From Oribacterium parvum ACB1 (GTDB lineage Bacteria; Bacillota; Clostridia; Lachnospirales; Lachnospiraceae), in the NCBI RefSeq assembly GCF_000238055.2, contig NZ_KE148312.1:1484501-1548500 (forward strand): DNA of 64,000 bases, given 5' to 3'. Position 1 is the stretch's first letter. Each line of letters opens with the position of its first letter. A program made the translations under genes and the position numbers. The notes under the pieces were generated by a model, which saw only the letters and a list, made by a program, of their open reading frames with translations, was not told the origin of the DNA and did no database searches. Positions 44,941 through 52,401 of the stretch are shown one piece after another.

Positions 44941-45888
44941 ATGAATATTCAAGAGAGAAAAGTGGGGGTTATCGGCTGCGGTTTTGTGGGATCCAGTTCC
45001 GCATTTGCCCTTATGCAAAGCGGTCTTTTTTCAGAAATCGTTTTAAATGATGTAGATAGAGAAAGAGCGGAGGGAGAGGCACTCGACATCAGTCACGGGC
45101 TTCCTTTTGCTAAGCCCATGAAGATTTATGCAGGAGACTATGATGATCTCATGGACTGCTCCATAATTGTAATCACTGCCGGTGCGGGACAGAAGCCGGG
45201 AGAAACAAGACTCGACCTGGTAAAGAAAAATGTAGGGATTTTTAAGAGCATTATTCCGGAGATTGCCAAGAGAAAGTATGAGGGAATATTGCTCATTGTG
45301 GCAAATCCCGTGGACATTTTAACCTATGCGGCGGTAAAACTCAGCGGCTTTCCGGAGAACAGAGTCTTCGGTTCCGGAACGGTACTCGATACAGCAAGAC
45401 TGAAGTATCTTTTGGGAGAGCATTTATCCATTGATAACCGTTCCGTCCATGCCTTCATTATCGGAGAGCATGGAGACAGTGAGATTGCCGCTTGGAGCAG
45501 TGCAAATGTTTCCGGTATTCCTCTAAATGATTTCTGCGAGCTTCGCGGTCACTTGGAGCATGACGCCTCCATGAAACGCATTGCGGAAGATGTAAAAAAC
45601 AGTGCCTACGAGATTATTGCGAAGAAAAAGGCAACTTATTACGGAATCGCGATGTCCGTTCGAAGAATCTGTGAGGCGATTATCCGTGATGAGAAATCCA
45701 TCCTTCCCGTTTCCAGCATGCAACATGGAGAGTACGGGATTTCCGATGTCTCCTTAAGCGTTCCTGCGATTGTCGGAAGACAGGGTGTGGAGAGAGTGGT
45801 GTCAATTGATTTAAGTGAAGAAGAGAAAGAGGCTCTTCAAGCTTCTGCCGATACCTTAAAGAAGGTTATAGAGGATGCGTTTAGCTAA
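44941..45888 (+). CDS. ldh: L-lactate dehydrogenase
   Basis: A 315-residue NAD-dependent enzyme reducing pyruvate to L-lactate at the end of fermentation. The Rossmann motif is VGVIGCGFVGSSSAFALM. The catalytic His is in IIGEHGDSEIAAW near 178, and Arg is in the substrate loop (GAGQKPGETRLDLVKKN), where the Q at the specificity position supports lactate rather than malate dehydrogenase. ANPVDILTYAA is also typical. It has its own terminator. Confidence 0.95.
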   Translation: MNIQERKVGVIGCGFVGSSSAFALMQSGLFSEIVLNDVDRERAEGEALDISHGLPFAKPMKIYAGDYDDLMDCSIIVITAGAGQKPGETRLDLVKKNVGIFKSIIPEIAKRKYEGILLIVANPVDILTYAAVKLSGFPENRVFGSGTVLDTARLKYLLGEHLSIDNRSVHAFIIGEHGDSEIAAWSSANVSGIPLNDFCELRGHLEHDASMKRIAEDVKNSAYEIIAKKKATYYGIAMSVRRICEAIIRDEKSILPVSSMQHGEYGISDVSLSVPAIVGRQGVERVVSIDLSEEEKEALQASADTLKKVIEDAFS

Positions 45889-45917
45889 GTGTATAAATTA
45901 AGAAAATAAAAAAGGAA

Positions 45918-45958
45918 GATGCAGCTTTTGGAGAAGAATCCGCTAGCTGCGTTTTTTG
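45918..45958 (+). terminator. ldh terminator
   Basis: GCAGCT pairs with AGCTGC, with an inner GGA/TCC pairing, followed by GTTTTTTG. Confidence 0.75.
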
Positions 45959-45963
45959 TTCTT

Positions 45964-45999
45964 AACGGGTATTGTTTGCAAAGTTTGCAATATCTCGTT
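45964..45999. repeat. 36-nt post-terminator palindrome, clear copy
   Basis: AACGGGTATTG pairs with CAATATCTCGTT around TTTGCAAAGTTTG. It starts 5 nt after the terminator T-run. Confidence 0.8.
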
Positions 46000-46003
46000 T
46001 AAC

Positions 46004-46304
46004 AAGTAACACAGGTGAAGTCGGAGAGCTTGCCGGCATTCCAAAGCGGTGTAGCAATCAAAAGCATAAAGATTCGTTTTTTCTAAGAGTATAGGATTTG
46101 CAATTTCTGTAAACTAATTTTATAGGGCAAGAAAAAAATCATTAAAAAGAGATAATATATATATATATATATGACGAGAATAATAGTAAGTACGACATAG
46201 CTTGAAATGAATTTTTCGTTGCATTTTAATTTCTACTGAAAGAGTTCGGGATAGATGAGGAAGGAAACTAAAAGAGTGTATTTTAGAGAGTTAAGGAGGA
46301 GAAG
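46004..46304. other. AT-rich spacer with a (TA)n tract
   Basis: Contains an uninterrupted TA dinucleotide tract of about 10 repeats near 46151-46172, which is unusual in this window. It may influence expression of the next gene by slippage or helix bending. No gene is seen. Confidence 0.6.
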
Positions 46305-47345
46305 ATGAAAATAGCAGGAACGGAGTATTTTACCGGAGTATATAACAGAAGGATAGAAGCGAAACTGGGGATTAATCTTAAAAAATCGTATGATAAAGAG
46401 ATAGAAAAGATTTTGGAAAGAGGACAAAAAGTAGTAGATTCCTTGCTTCTTTCTGATGAAGGGAAGAAACTTTCCGCTGAAAAAGCACAGAAAGGGACAG
46501 TGGGTAACGGAGAGGGAAAGAAGGATCATGGTTCAATTGATTTTCCTGAATCCGGCAAGATAGATATGTATGAGATTCTCTTAAGACAGCAGAAAGAGGT
46601 GGCGGCAGGGAGAGAAGCAACAGATGAGTTTTGGGAAAATCCGACCAATCAATGGTTGAATTTTACAAAATATTTGGATCAGCACGGTTTTTATGAAAAT
46701 AGGAGTGATGAGGATGTAAAAAAATTTGAAAATTTGCTTTCGGAAATTACGAATGGGATGGACTTTTTGACCGGTCTTCAGTTTAATACGGGATTTATTG
46801 ATGTAAGAGGATCATTTCATTCCGGACCAAGACCATATATGTCTAAGGCGGAAGCGATTACTTCTTTAGAAAGTTCTACAAATGCCTTGTCTTATCTTGC
46901 GGAAAAATTGCTTCCTGATGATCAAAAAGAAGGATTTAGTAAACTGATAGACTTATATAAAAGTCACAATGAAAAGATAATTGAGGATTACAAAAATCCA
47001 TTTGAAGGAATGGAAAGAGCGATTGGGCTTAGCATAGAAAAAAGGAAAGATTACTTTGGATCTTCTTTAAAGCCGGTAGAAGAAGCAAAATACCAAAGTA
47101 TGAAAGCCAAAATCACAAAAACAGATAAAGCGTATAAGGACTATTGGAAAGCCATTTCAGAGGAATTTAGACGATATAATGAGAGTCAGGACGATACTAT
47201 TTTAAAGTCTGTAAAAGAGATATATCTGAATTTTGTGACGGATAATACGAAGGATGTGAACTTCAGAAATTATATGATGAAGAAGGCTAAAAGTACATTT
47301 TCCCATATCGAACATTGCTGGAAGAGAATATTGGAAAAAGCATAG
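46305..47345 (+). CDS. hypothetical protein, family not recognised
   Basis: A 346-residue, mostly helical, Lys/Glu-rich protein without signal peptide or membrane segment. Distinct strings are ENPTNQWLNFTKYLDQHGFY and LPDDQKEGFSKLIDLYKSHN. It does not match a family I can name. AAGGAGGAG precedes the ATG. It is followed by a winged-helix/nucleotidyltransferase pair, and composition here is more AT-rich than in the core operons, so this may be the edge of an acquired segment. Confidence 0.6.
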   Translation: MKIAGTEYFTGVYNRRIEAKLGINLKKSYDKEIEKILERGQKVVDSLLLSDEGKKLSAEKAQKGTVGNGEGKKDHGSIDFPESGKIDMYEILLRQQKEVAAGREATDEFWENPTNQWLNFTKYLDQHGFYENRSDEDVKKFENLLSEITNGMDFLTGLQFNTGFIDVRGSFHSGPRPYMSKAEAITSLESSTNALSYLAEKLLPDDQKEGFSKLIDLYKSHNEKIIEDYKNPFEGMERAIGLSIEKRKDYFGSSLKPVEEAKYQSMKAKITKTDKAYKDYWKAISEEFRRYNESQDDTILKSVKEIYLNFVTDNTKDVNFRNYMMKKAKSTFSHIEHCWKRILEKA

Positions 47346-47371
47346 AGGATTTTCAATAATAATATATTTTG

Positions 47372-47404
47372 TTGAATAATAATATAGATTATGTTATTAT
47401 TCAA
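47372..47404. promoter_or_regulatory. inverted-repeat operator candidate
   Basis: TTGAATAATAA (47372-47382) and TTATTATTCAA (47394-47404) are perfect complements with an 11-nt spacer; a further TCAATAATAATAT copy lies at 47353. The location 25 nt before the next start suggests autoregulation by the encoded winged-helix protein. Confidence 0.65.
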
Positions 47405-47429
47405 TAAAAATGTTATCGAGGTTAAATTC

Positions 47430-48398
47430 ATGGAAATCCTAAATAAGAATATTTTTGGTTTGAACTTTCAAGCTGAGGAAATAAATACTAAAGGGCTTCC
47501 TGTGTTTATGACAGCACAGAGAAGCTTTTTTAGAATGTCGTATAAAGAGATAGCCTTTCTTTGTGTGCAGCTTTCGAAAGAAGAGAGGTTTGGAATTGTT
47601 GCTCTGGAGAAGCAGTTGTCATTTTTATCTAATAAATATGGCATCCCGGTTGTGTTCGGATTTTCTGCAGTGACTAAATTGCAGCGTGATAAGCTACTTG
47701 AAAGGAACATTCCATTTATTACGGATAATGGTCAACTATATTTACCGTTTCTTGGTATGATGCTGAATAATACATTTAAGAAAAAGCAAGAGACGAGACG
47801 GGATAAAATGATGCCTGTAACACAACTGCTGTTTCTCTATATGCTTTATAAAAGCAAAGGGCAGGCTGTAATGAAAAAAGATGCTGCGGCTGCTATTGGG
47901 GTCACTAGGACTTCTATTACAAGGGCAAGTGAGCAGTTGGTAGCAATGGGGCTTATATCTCAGGAAATACAAGGTAAAGAATACTATATGAGAACTGAAA
48001 TGTCAGATTTTGCACTTTACAAAAAAGCGAAGCCATATCTAATCAACCCTATTCAACGCATACTGATAACGGAAGCTGATTATAGATATAGCGAATATGT
48101 ATATTCCGGGGAGTCGGCTCTTTCCAAGGTAACGATGTTAAATGAACCAAAGATTCCGGTTCGGGCTGTATATAAAGCAGATTTTAATGTAGATGGTGTA
48201 AAAGAGATTGATCCAAAATGGATAACTGAAGAGAAACCGCTATTTCTTGAACTATGGAAATATAATCCGGCAATGTTTTCAAATGACGGAATTGTGGATC
48301 CTATTTCACTGTCAATTTGCTTTGACGGAATTGCAGATGAAAGAATTGAAGGAGCAGTCGAGGAATATTTGGAGGGGTGGATATGGGGACCGAAATAA
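47430..48398 (+). CDS. winged-helix protein paired with a nucleotidyltransferase
   Basis: A 322-residue protein. A helix-turn-helix of MarR-like type is at about 155-190 (AAAAIGVTRTSITRASEQLV), with a wing MGLISQEIQGKEYYMRT behind it. N- and C-terminal regions are unassigned. The ATG at 47430 has GAGG 8 nt upstream, so it is preferred over the ATG at 47391, which lies within the inverted repeat. It overlaps the next gene by 16 nt. Its position matches antitoxin or regulator genes that precede AbiEii-like toxins. Confidence 0.72.
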   Translation: MEILNKNIFGLNFQAEEINTKGLPVFMTAQRSFFRMSYKEIAFLCVQLSKEERFGIVALEKQLSFLSNKYGIPVVFGFSAVTKLQRDKLLERNIPFITDNGQLYLPFLGMMLNNTFKKKQETRRDKMMPVTQLLFLYMLYKSKGQAVMKKDAAAAIGVTRTSITRASEQLVAMGLISQEIQGKEYYMRTEMSDFALYKKAKPYLINPIQRILITEADYRYSEYVYSGESALSKVTMLNEPKIPVRAVYKADFNVDGVKEIDPKWITEEKPLFLELWKYNPAMFSNDGIVDPISLSICFDGIADERIEGAVEEYLEGWIWGPK

Positions 48399-49126
48399 AC
48401 AGTTTCATAGAAAAATTCAAGGATTACACGGATTGCTATACGGTAATTGGCGGGACTGCCTGCGATATACTTATGACGGAGGCGGGGACTGATTTTAGGG
48501 CGACAAAAGATATTGATATGATTCTGATTATGGAGGCAAGGTACAAGGAGTTTGCTCATATATTCTGGGAGTTTATCAAGGAGGGGGAATATCGCTTCGG
48601 CTGGAAAAACAGTGAAAAGGCACATTTCTACAGATTTACTGAACCACGTTCCGGATACCCTGCTATGATAGAACTGTTCTCAAGAGAGCCTGATTATATC
48701 AACTATATTCCGGAGGGAATTATTCCGATACATATTGATGAGAATACTTCAAGTTTATCTGCAATTTTACTCAATGATGACTACTATAAATTCATGCTCG
48801 CCGGGAGAAGAATTGTTTCAGGTATAAGCGTCCTTGATACGGAGCATCTGATTCCGTTTAAAATGTATGCCTGGCTGGATTTAAAGGACAGGAAAGCAAG
48901 AGGTGAACATGTAAATGAAAGAGATTTGAAAAAACATAAATATGATGTATTTCGGCTTCTTCAGATAGCTCGTAGAAATAATAAAATCAAAACAAATGGT
49001 ATTGTGTATGAAGACATAATCAGATTTATGGAAGAAATTAGAATGGAGAATATTCCATTTGCACAGTTGTTCTTACCGTTTGAAATGGAGGAAGCACTAG
49101 CCTATCTGAGAGAAATATACATATGA
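48383..49126 (+). CDS. AbiEii-like nucleotidyltransferase
   Basis: A 247-residue protein of the nucleotidyltransferase superfamily. CYTVIGGTACDILM followed by RATKDIDMILIME gives the GG...DxD catalytic pattern near residues 20-50. Such proteins next to a winged-helix gene are typical of AbiEii/AbiGii-type toxins, which act by adding nucleotides to RNA targets such as tRNA. Here the two genes overlap, so they are translated together. The start ATG has GGAGGGG 5 nt upstream; a GTG at 48377 is less likely. Whether it protects against phage is unknown. Confidence 0.75.
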   Translation: MGTEINSFIEKFKDYTDCYTVIGGTACDILMTEAGTDFRATKDIDMILIMEARYKEFAHIFWEFIKEGEYRFGWKNSEKAHFYRFTEPRSGYPAMIELFSREPDYINYIPEGIIPIHIDENTSSLSAILLNDDYYKFMLAGRRIVSGISVLDTEHLIPFKMYAWLDLKDRKARGEHVNERDLKKHKYDVFRLLQIARRNNKIKTNGIVYEDIIRFMEEIRMENIPFAQLFLPFEMEEALAYLREIYI

Positions 49127-49151
49127 TTGTTATTCCGTAAGATTTTTTTGC

Positions 49152-49180
49152 TTGACAGCTCTTGTACTTCCGTGTAAAAT
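49152..49180 (+). promoter_or_regulatory. promoter of the trpB T-box leader
   Basis: -35 TTGACA (49152-49157), a 17-bp spacer, and -10 TAAAAT (49175-49180); transcription should start near 49187. Confidence 0.88.
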
Positions 49181-49186
49181 CCGTTC

Positions 49187-49483
49187 TCAACAACTGAATA
49201 TTGTAAACCGTTGAGGTGGAGATAACGGCAACGATGCCTTTACAGAGAACCCGCGATGCTGAGAATCGGGTAAGAAACAAATTGTCAAATGGACCACTGA
49301 GGGTGCAGGGAAACGGATTTTTCCGGAGTATTCTGCAACGTGTAGGGATACGTGAGTTCCCGGGGATATGTTGGTATCCTGCTAAGCGGCGCAGCGTAAG
49401 CTGTGAATCAAGGTGGCACCGCGGATAGATTATTTGTTTATTCGTCCTTGGCAAAGAAACTTTCTTTGCCGGGGACTTTTTGT
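49187..49483 (+). promoter_or_regulatory. T-box riboswitch, tryptophan-specific
   Basis: The conserved T-box sequence AAGGTGGCACCGCGG lies at about 49411-49425. A long stem I precedes it, with a candidate UGG (Trp) specifier in AAATGGACCAC near 49289. A terminator hairpin follows (49443-49483). Uncharged tRNA-Trp would bind and favour the antiterminator, allowing transcription of trpB. The T-box and terminator are read directly; the specifier codon is inferred from position and from the downstream gene. Confidence 0.9.
49443..49483 (+). terminator. T-box regulatory terminator
   Basis: GTCCTTGGCAAAG pairs with CTTTGCCGGGGAC, followed by TTTTTG. Confidence 0.92.
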
Positions 49484-49689
49484 ATTTACCGAGACATAAA
49501 AGTCTAAGATGTTCTGTAAGCTTGCTTACAAAGAACATCGTAAACTTTTCCGGATCGCCCCTGACATGAGCACGAAGAAGCACGCAGAGCTTTGGGAGTG
49601 CGAATGTCAGGCAGGAATCGTAAAAGCACGAAGTGTGACGATTCCGTAAATACTATCATCTCCTTGGTAAAGAACATCACATTTACCGA
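49484..49689. repeat. hairpin-rich segment between 9-bp direct repeats
   Basis: ATTTACCGA occurs at 49484-49492 and 49681-49689. The 188 nt between hold at least three hairpins: GATGTTCT with AGAACATC around a TGTAAGC/GCTTACA stem, CCTGACAT with ATGTCAGG, and GAATCGT with ACGATTC. A further AAGAACATC stands near the right end. It could be a small non-autonomous insertion in the trpB leader or an additional regulatory RNA. Confidence 0.6.
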
Positions 49690-49729
49690 CCCCGGAAAAA
49701 AGGCGGGGAAGAAAAAGGAGGAAAGAACG

Positions 49730-50953
49730 ATGCAGCTGAACAATGTGGATTTTGAGACTTATTTAAAGAACTATCCGGATGCAAACGGCTATTTTGGAAA
49801 GTACGGCGGAGCGTATATCCCCGAGGAATTAAAGAAGGCGATGGAGGAAATCGACCACGCCTACCGCACCATTTCCAAGTCCAGAAAGTTTATTGCGGAG
49901 TTAAGAAGAATCCGTAAGGAGTTCCAGGGTAGACCGACTCCTATTTCTCACTTGGAGAGACTCTCCGAGAAAATCAATACCGGTGTACAGCTTTATGTAA
50001 AGCGTGAGGACTTAAATCATACCGGTGCCCACAAGTTAAACCACTGCATGGGTGAGGTGCTTCTTGCGAAATACATGGGAAAGAAGAAGGTTATTGCAGA
50101 GACCGGTGCCGGACAGCACGGTGTGGCTTTGGCTACCGCAGCAGCATACTTCGGCATGGAGTGCGACATTTACATGGGTGCGGTAGACATCAAGAAGCAG
50201 GCACCGAATGTAGCCAGAATGAAGATTCTCGGTGCAAGAGTAGTAGAAGTAAATGATGGCCTTGCCACGCTGAAAGAGGCAGTGGATGCCGCATTCCTCG
50301 CGTACATGAAGGAATACAAGGATGCCATTTACTGCATCGGCTCCGTAGTGGGACCGCACCCCTTCCCCATGATGGTGAGAGATTTCCAGAGTGTAGTGGG
50401 AATCGAGGCAAGAGAGCAGTTCCTTGATATGACCGGAGAGCTTCCGGATGCAATCGTAGCCTGCGTAGGCGGCGGATCGAACGCTATGGGACTTTTCTCC
50501 GGATTCCTAAATGATCCGGTGACGATTTACGGCGTAGAACCCTTGGGAAGAGGAACCGCACTCGGAGATCATGCGGCAAGCCTTACTTATGGAGAAGAGG
50601 GCATTATGCACGGCTTTAACAGCATTATGTTAAAGGATGAAAAAGGAGAGCCGGCACCGGTATATTCCGTAGCGAGCGGTCTCGATTATCCGTCTTCCGG
50701 TCCGGAGCACGCCTTCTTACATGATATCGGAAGAGTAAAATATGATGTGGTAAATGATGACGAGACTATTGATGCATTCTTCACCCTTTCCAGAATGGAA
50801 GGCATCATTCCAGCGATAGAAAGCTCCCATGCAGTGGCGTACGGTATGAAGCTCGCAAAGACGATGAATAAGGGCTCCATTCTCATCAACCTCTCCGGAA
50901 GAGGAGACAAGGATATGGACTATATCATCGAGAAGTACGGGATCAGAGAGTAA
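49730..50953 (+). CDS. trpB: tryptophan synthase beta chain
   Basis: A 407-residue PLP enzyme that condenses indole and serine to tryptophan. The PLP lysine is in [15 protein letters not shown], the substrate loop is [17 protein letters not shown], and the phosphate-binding glycine motif is [13 protein letters not shown] near 245. The ATG at 49730 has AAGGAGG upstream; a longer frame from 49592 runs through the leader hairpins and is rejected. No trpA or other trp genes are in the window, so it is a stand-alone gene under the T-box. It may use free indole, or TrpA may be encoded elsewhere. Confidence 0.95.
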   Translation: MQLNNVDFETYLKNYPDANGYFGKYGGAYIPEELKKAMEEIDHAYRTISKSRKFIAELRRIRKEFQGRPTPISHLERLSEKINTGVQLYVKREDLNHTGAHKLNHCMGEVLLAKYMGKKKVIAETGAGQHGVALATAAAYFGMECDIYMGAVDIKKQAPNVARMKILGARVVEVNDGLATLKEAVDAAFLAYMKEYKDAIYCIGSVVGPHPFPMMVRDFQSVVGIEAREQFLDMTGELPDAIVACVGGGSNAMGLFSGFLNDPVTIYGVEPLGRGTALGDHAASLTYGEEGIMHGFNSIMLKDEKGEPAPVYSVASGLDYPSSGPEHAFLHDIGRVKYDVVNDDETIDAFFTLSRMEGIIPAIESSHAVAYGMKLAKTMNKGSILINLSGRGDKDMDYIIEKYGIRE

Positions 50954-51003
50954 GAAGAGAAATATAGGAATGAAGCTCGAACGGTAAGTATAGAGCTTCG
51001 AAT

Positions 51004-51314
51004 AAAGAGACTGTAAAATATTAAAAGCACTTTATGCTATGCAGGTTCACTGCGAGACACGCTCTCGCTAACCTCGCCTGACTGAGCAGTGGCTTTGTTA
51101 ACCACTGCTCACTTTGCTTCGCAAAGCAAATTCCTTCGGAAGTTGGTCTCGTACAGGACAACTTTTCTGATGAAAAGTTTGTCCTTACGTAGGGGATACT
51201 AAGCGAAAAACTGCATTTCATTTGTTTTTCGCAAGTACCCACGGGCTCAGATTGTCCCACAGCAAACCTGCATAGCAATAAATAGCATTGCTTTAATTTT
51301 ACAGTCTCTTTTTT
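51004..51314 (+). repeat. structured core-and-arm element, copy 3 (enlarged)
   Basis: A 311-nt element behind trpB. Outer arms pair AAAGAGACTGTAAAAT with ATTTTACAGTCTCTTT; inner arms pair GCTATGCAGGTT with AACCTGCATAGC. The core matches copy 1 closely (ACGCTCTCGCTAACCTCGCC, GGGGATACTAAGCGAAAAAC, GCAAGTACCCACGGGCTCAG). Relative to copy 1 about 115 nt are inserted between the left and right core halves, including a GCAGTGG/CCACTGC hairpin. It ends in TTTTTT, so it can also terminate. Confidence 0.85.
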
Positions 51315-51320
51315 ATTCAT

Positions 51321-51356
51321 AACGACTATCGCTTGTAAAGCGTGCGATCTCTCGTT
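51321..51356. repeat. 36-nt post-terminator palindrome, clear copy
   Basis: AACGACTATCGC at the left and GCGATCTCTCGTT at the right, around TTGTAAAGCGT. It starts 6 nt after the T-run that ends element copy 3. Confidence 0.8.
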
Positions 51357-51451
51357 AAAAACCGATTGCATAAATTCTATAGTTTTGACTTTTTATCTAT
51401 TCCTCTTTAGCTTGTGGTGCATGATTTTTTTCTAAGTTAGAAAAAAAGCTA

Positions 51452-51482
51452 TTGACTATAACGTAATGTAATAGTTTATAGT
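51452..51482 (+). promoter_or_regulatory. MerR-type promoter with 19-bp spacer
   Basis: -35 TTGACT (51452-51457), a 19-bp spacer, and -10 TATAGT (51477-51482). The dyad GACTATAA/TTATAGTC spans the spacer. A long spacer with a dyad is the hallmark of promoters activated by MerR proteins, and the next gene encodes one. Confidence 0.88.
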
Positions 51483-51505
51483 CTTCCTTGTTAGGAGGTG
51501 CCTAG

Positions 51506-52240
51506 ATGTATTTGATCAAATATGTTAGTGAAATTAGTGGTGTATCGGTGCGCACTTTACATCATTATGATGAGATTGGTTTGCTGTCTCCTCAAAAAAA
51601 AGAAAATGGTTACAGGTATTATACCGAAGAGGATATGACATTCCTGCAAATGATATTGTTCTATAAATACCTGGGATTTTCCTTAAAGACGATAAAAGAA
51701 TTGTTAAAAAAGGGGGATGGGGAAGTACTATATCATCTAAAGGCTCAGCTCAAATTAATGCAAAAAGAAAAACAAAAACTCCTAACTTTGATAGAAACAT
51801 TGGAAAAGACAATAGAATCAAAAGAAAGGAAGGTTTCCATGTCAACAAAAGAGAAATTTAAAGGGTTTAGCTATCAAGATAATCAAAAATATAAGCAGGC
51901 TGCTATAGACCTCTATGGTCGAGAAGTGATTGAAGAGGCGATCCAAAAGCAAAAGGGAAAAGAACAAGAATTAACCAATGGATTTAATAGAATATTCTTT
52001 GCTTTTTCTGAAAATAAGTCAAATGGATTGAGTGCCACAGCGCAAGAAAATATACAATTAGCGGAAGAACTATATAAACATTTATGTAGATATGCATTTG
52101 ACTGCCCGATGGATGTATTTTCAAGCATCGCTTATGGGTATGTTCAGAATAAAGAATTCAAAAACAACTTAGATCAGTTTGGGGATGGAACAGCACAATA
52201 TGTATGCGATGCCGTCCAACAATATGTAAAAGAGCAATAG
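51506..52240 (+). CDS. MerR-family regulator with TipAS-like domain
   Basis: A 244-residue regulator. The N-terminal MerR winged helix includes VSEISGVSVRTLHHYDEIGL and NGYRYYTEEDM. A coiled-coil dimerisation helix lies at about 75-110, and the C-terminal half (about 115-244) resembles the TipAS drug-binding domain (FSYQDNQKYKQAAIDLYG). It likely senses a small molecule or antibiotic and activates its own long-spacer promoter. The MFS gene 128 nt downstream is a plausible target or co-transcribed partner. Confidence 0.9.
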   Translation: MYLIKYVSEISGVSVRTLHHYDEIGLLSPQKKENGYRYYTEEDMTFLQMILFYKYLGFSLKTIKELLKKGDGEVLYHLKAQLKLMQKEKQKLLTLIETLEKTIESKERKVSMSTKEKFKGFSYQDNQKYKQAAIDLYGREVIEEAIQKQKGKEQELTNGFNRIFFAFSENKSNGLSATAQENIQLAEELYKHLCRYAFDCPMDVFSSIAYGYVQNKEFKNNLDQFGDGTAQYVCDAVQQYVKEQ

Positions 52241-52401
52241 GATTAAAAACTCCTTTTCACTCCTTCAAATTGCGGCACTCCTCTTGAAGAATAAATACGG
52301 TATAATACTCTATAGATTAGGAAAAGAATAGCTGACTTTAAGATACAGGAAAAAAGGAATGTAAAACTTTGATTACATACGACAGGAATAAAAGGAAAGC
52401 G

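Noticed and set aside
49592-49729. N-terminal extension of trpB
   Set aside because: Reads through the hairpin-rich leader; the ATG at 49730 has AAGGAGG and gives a standard TrpB start.
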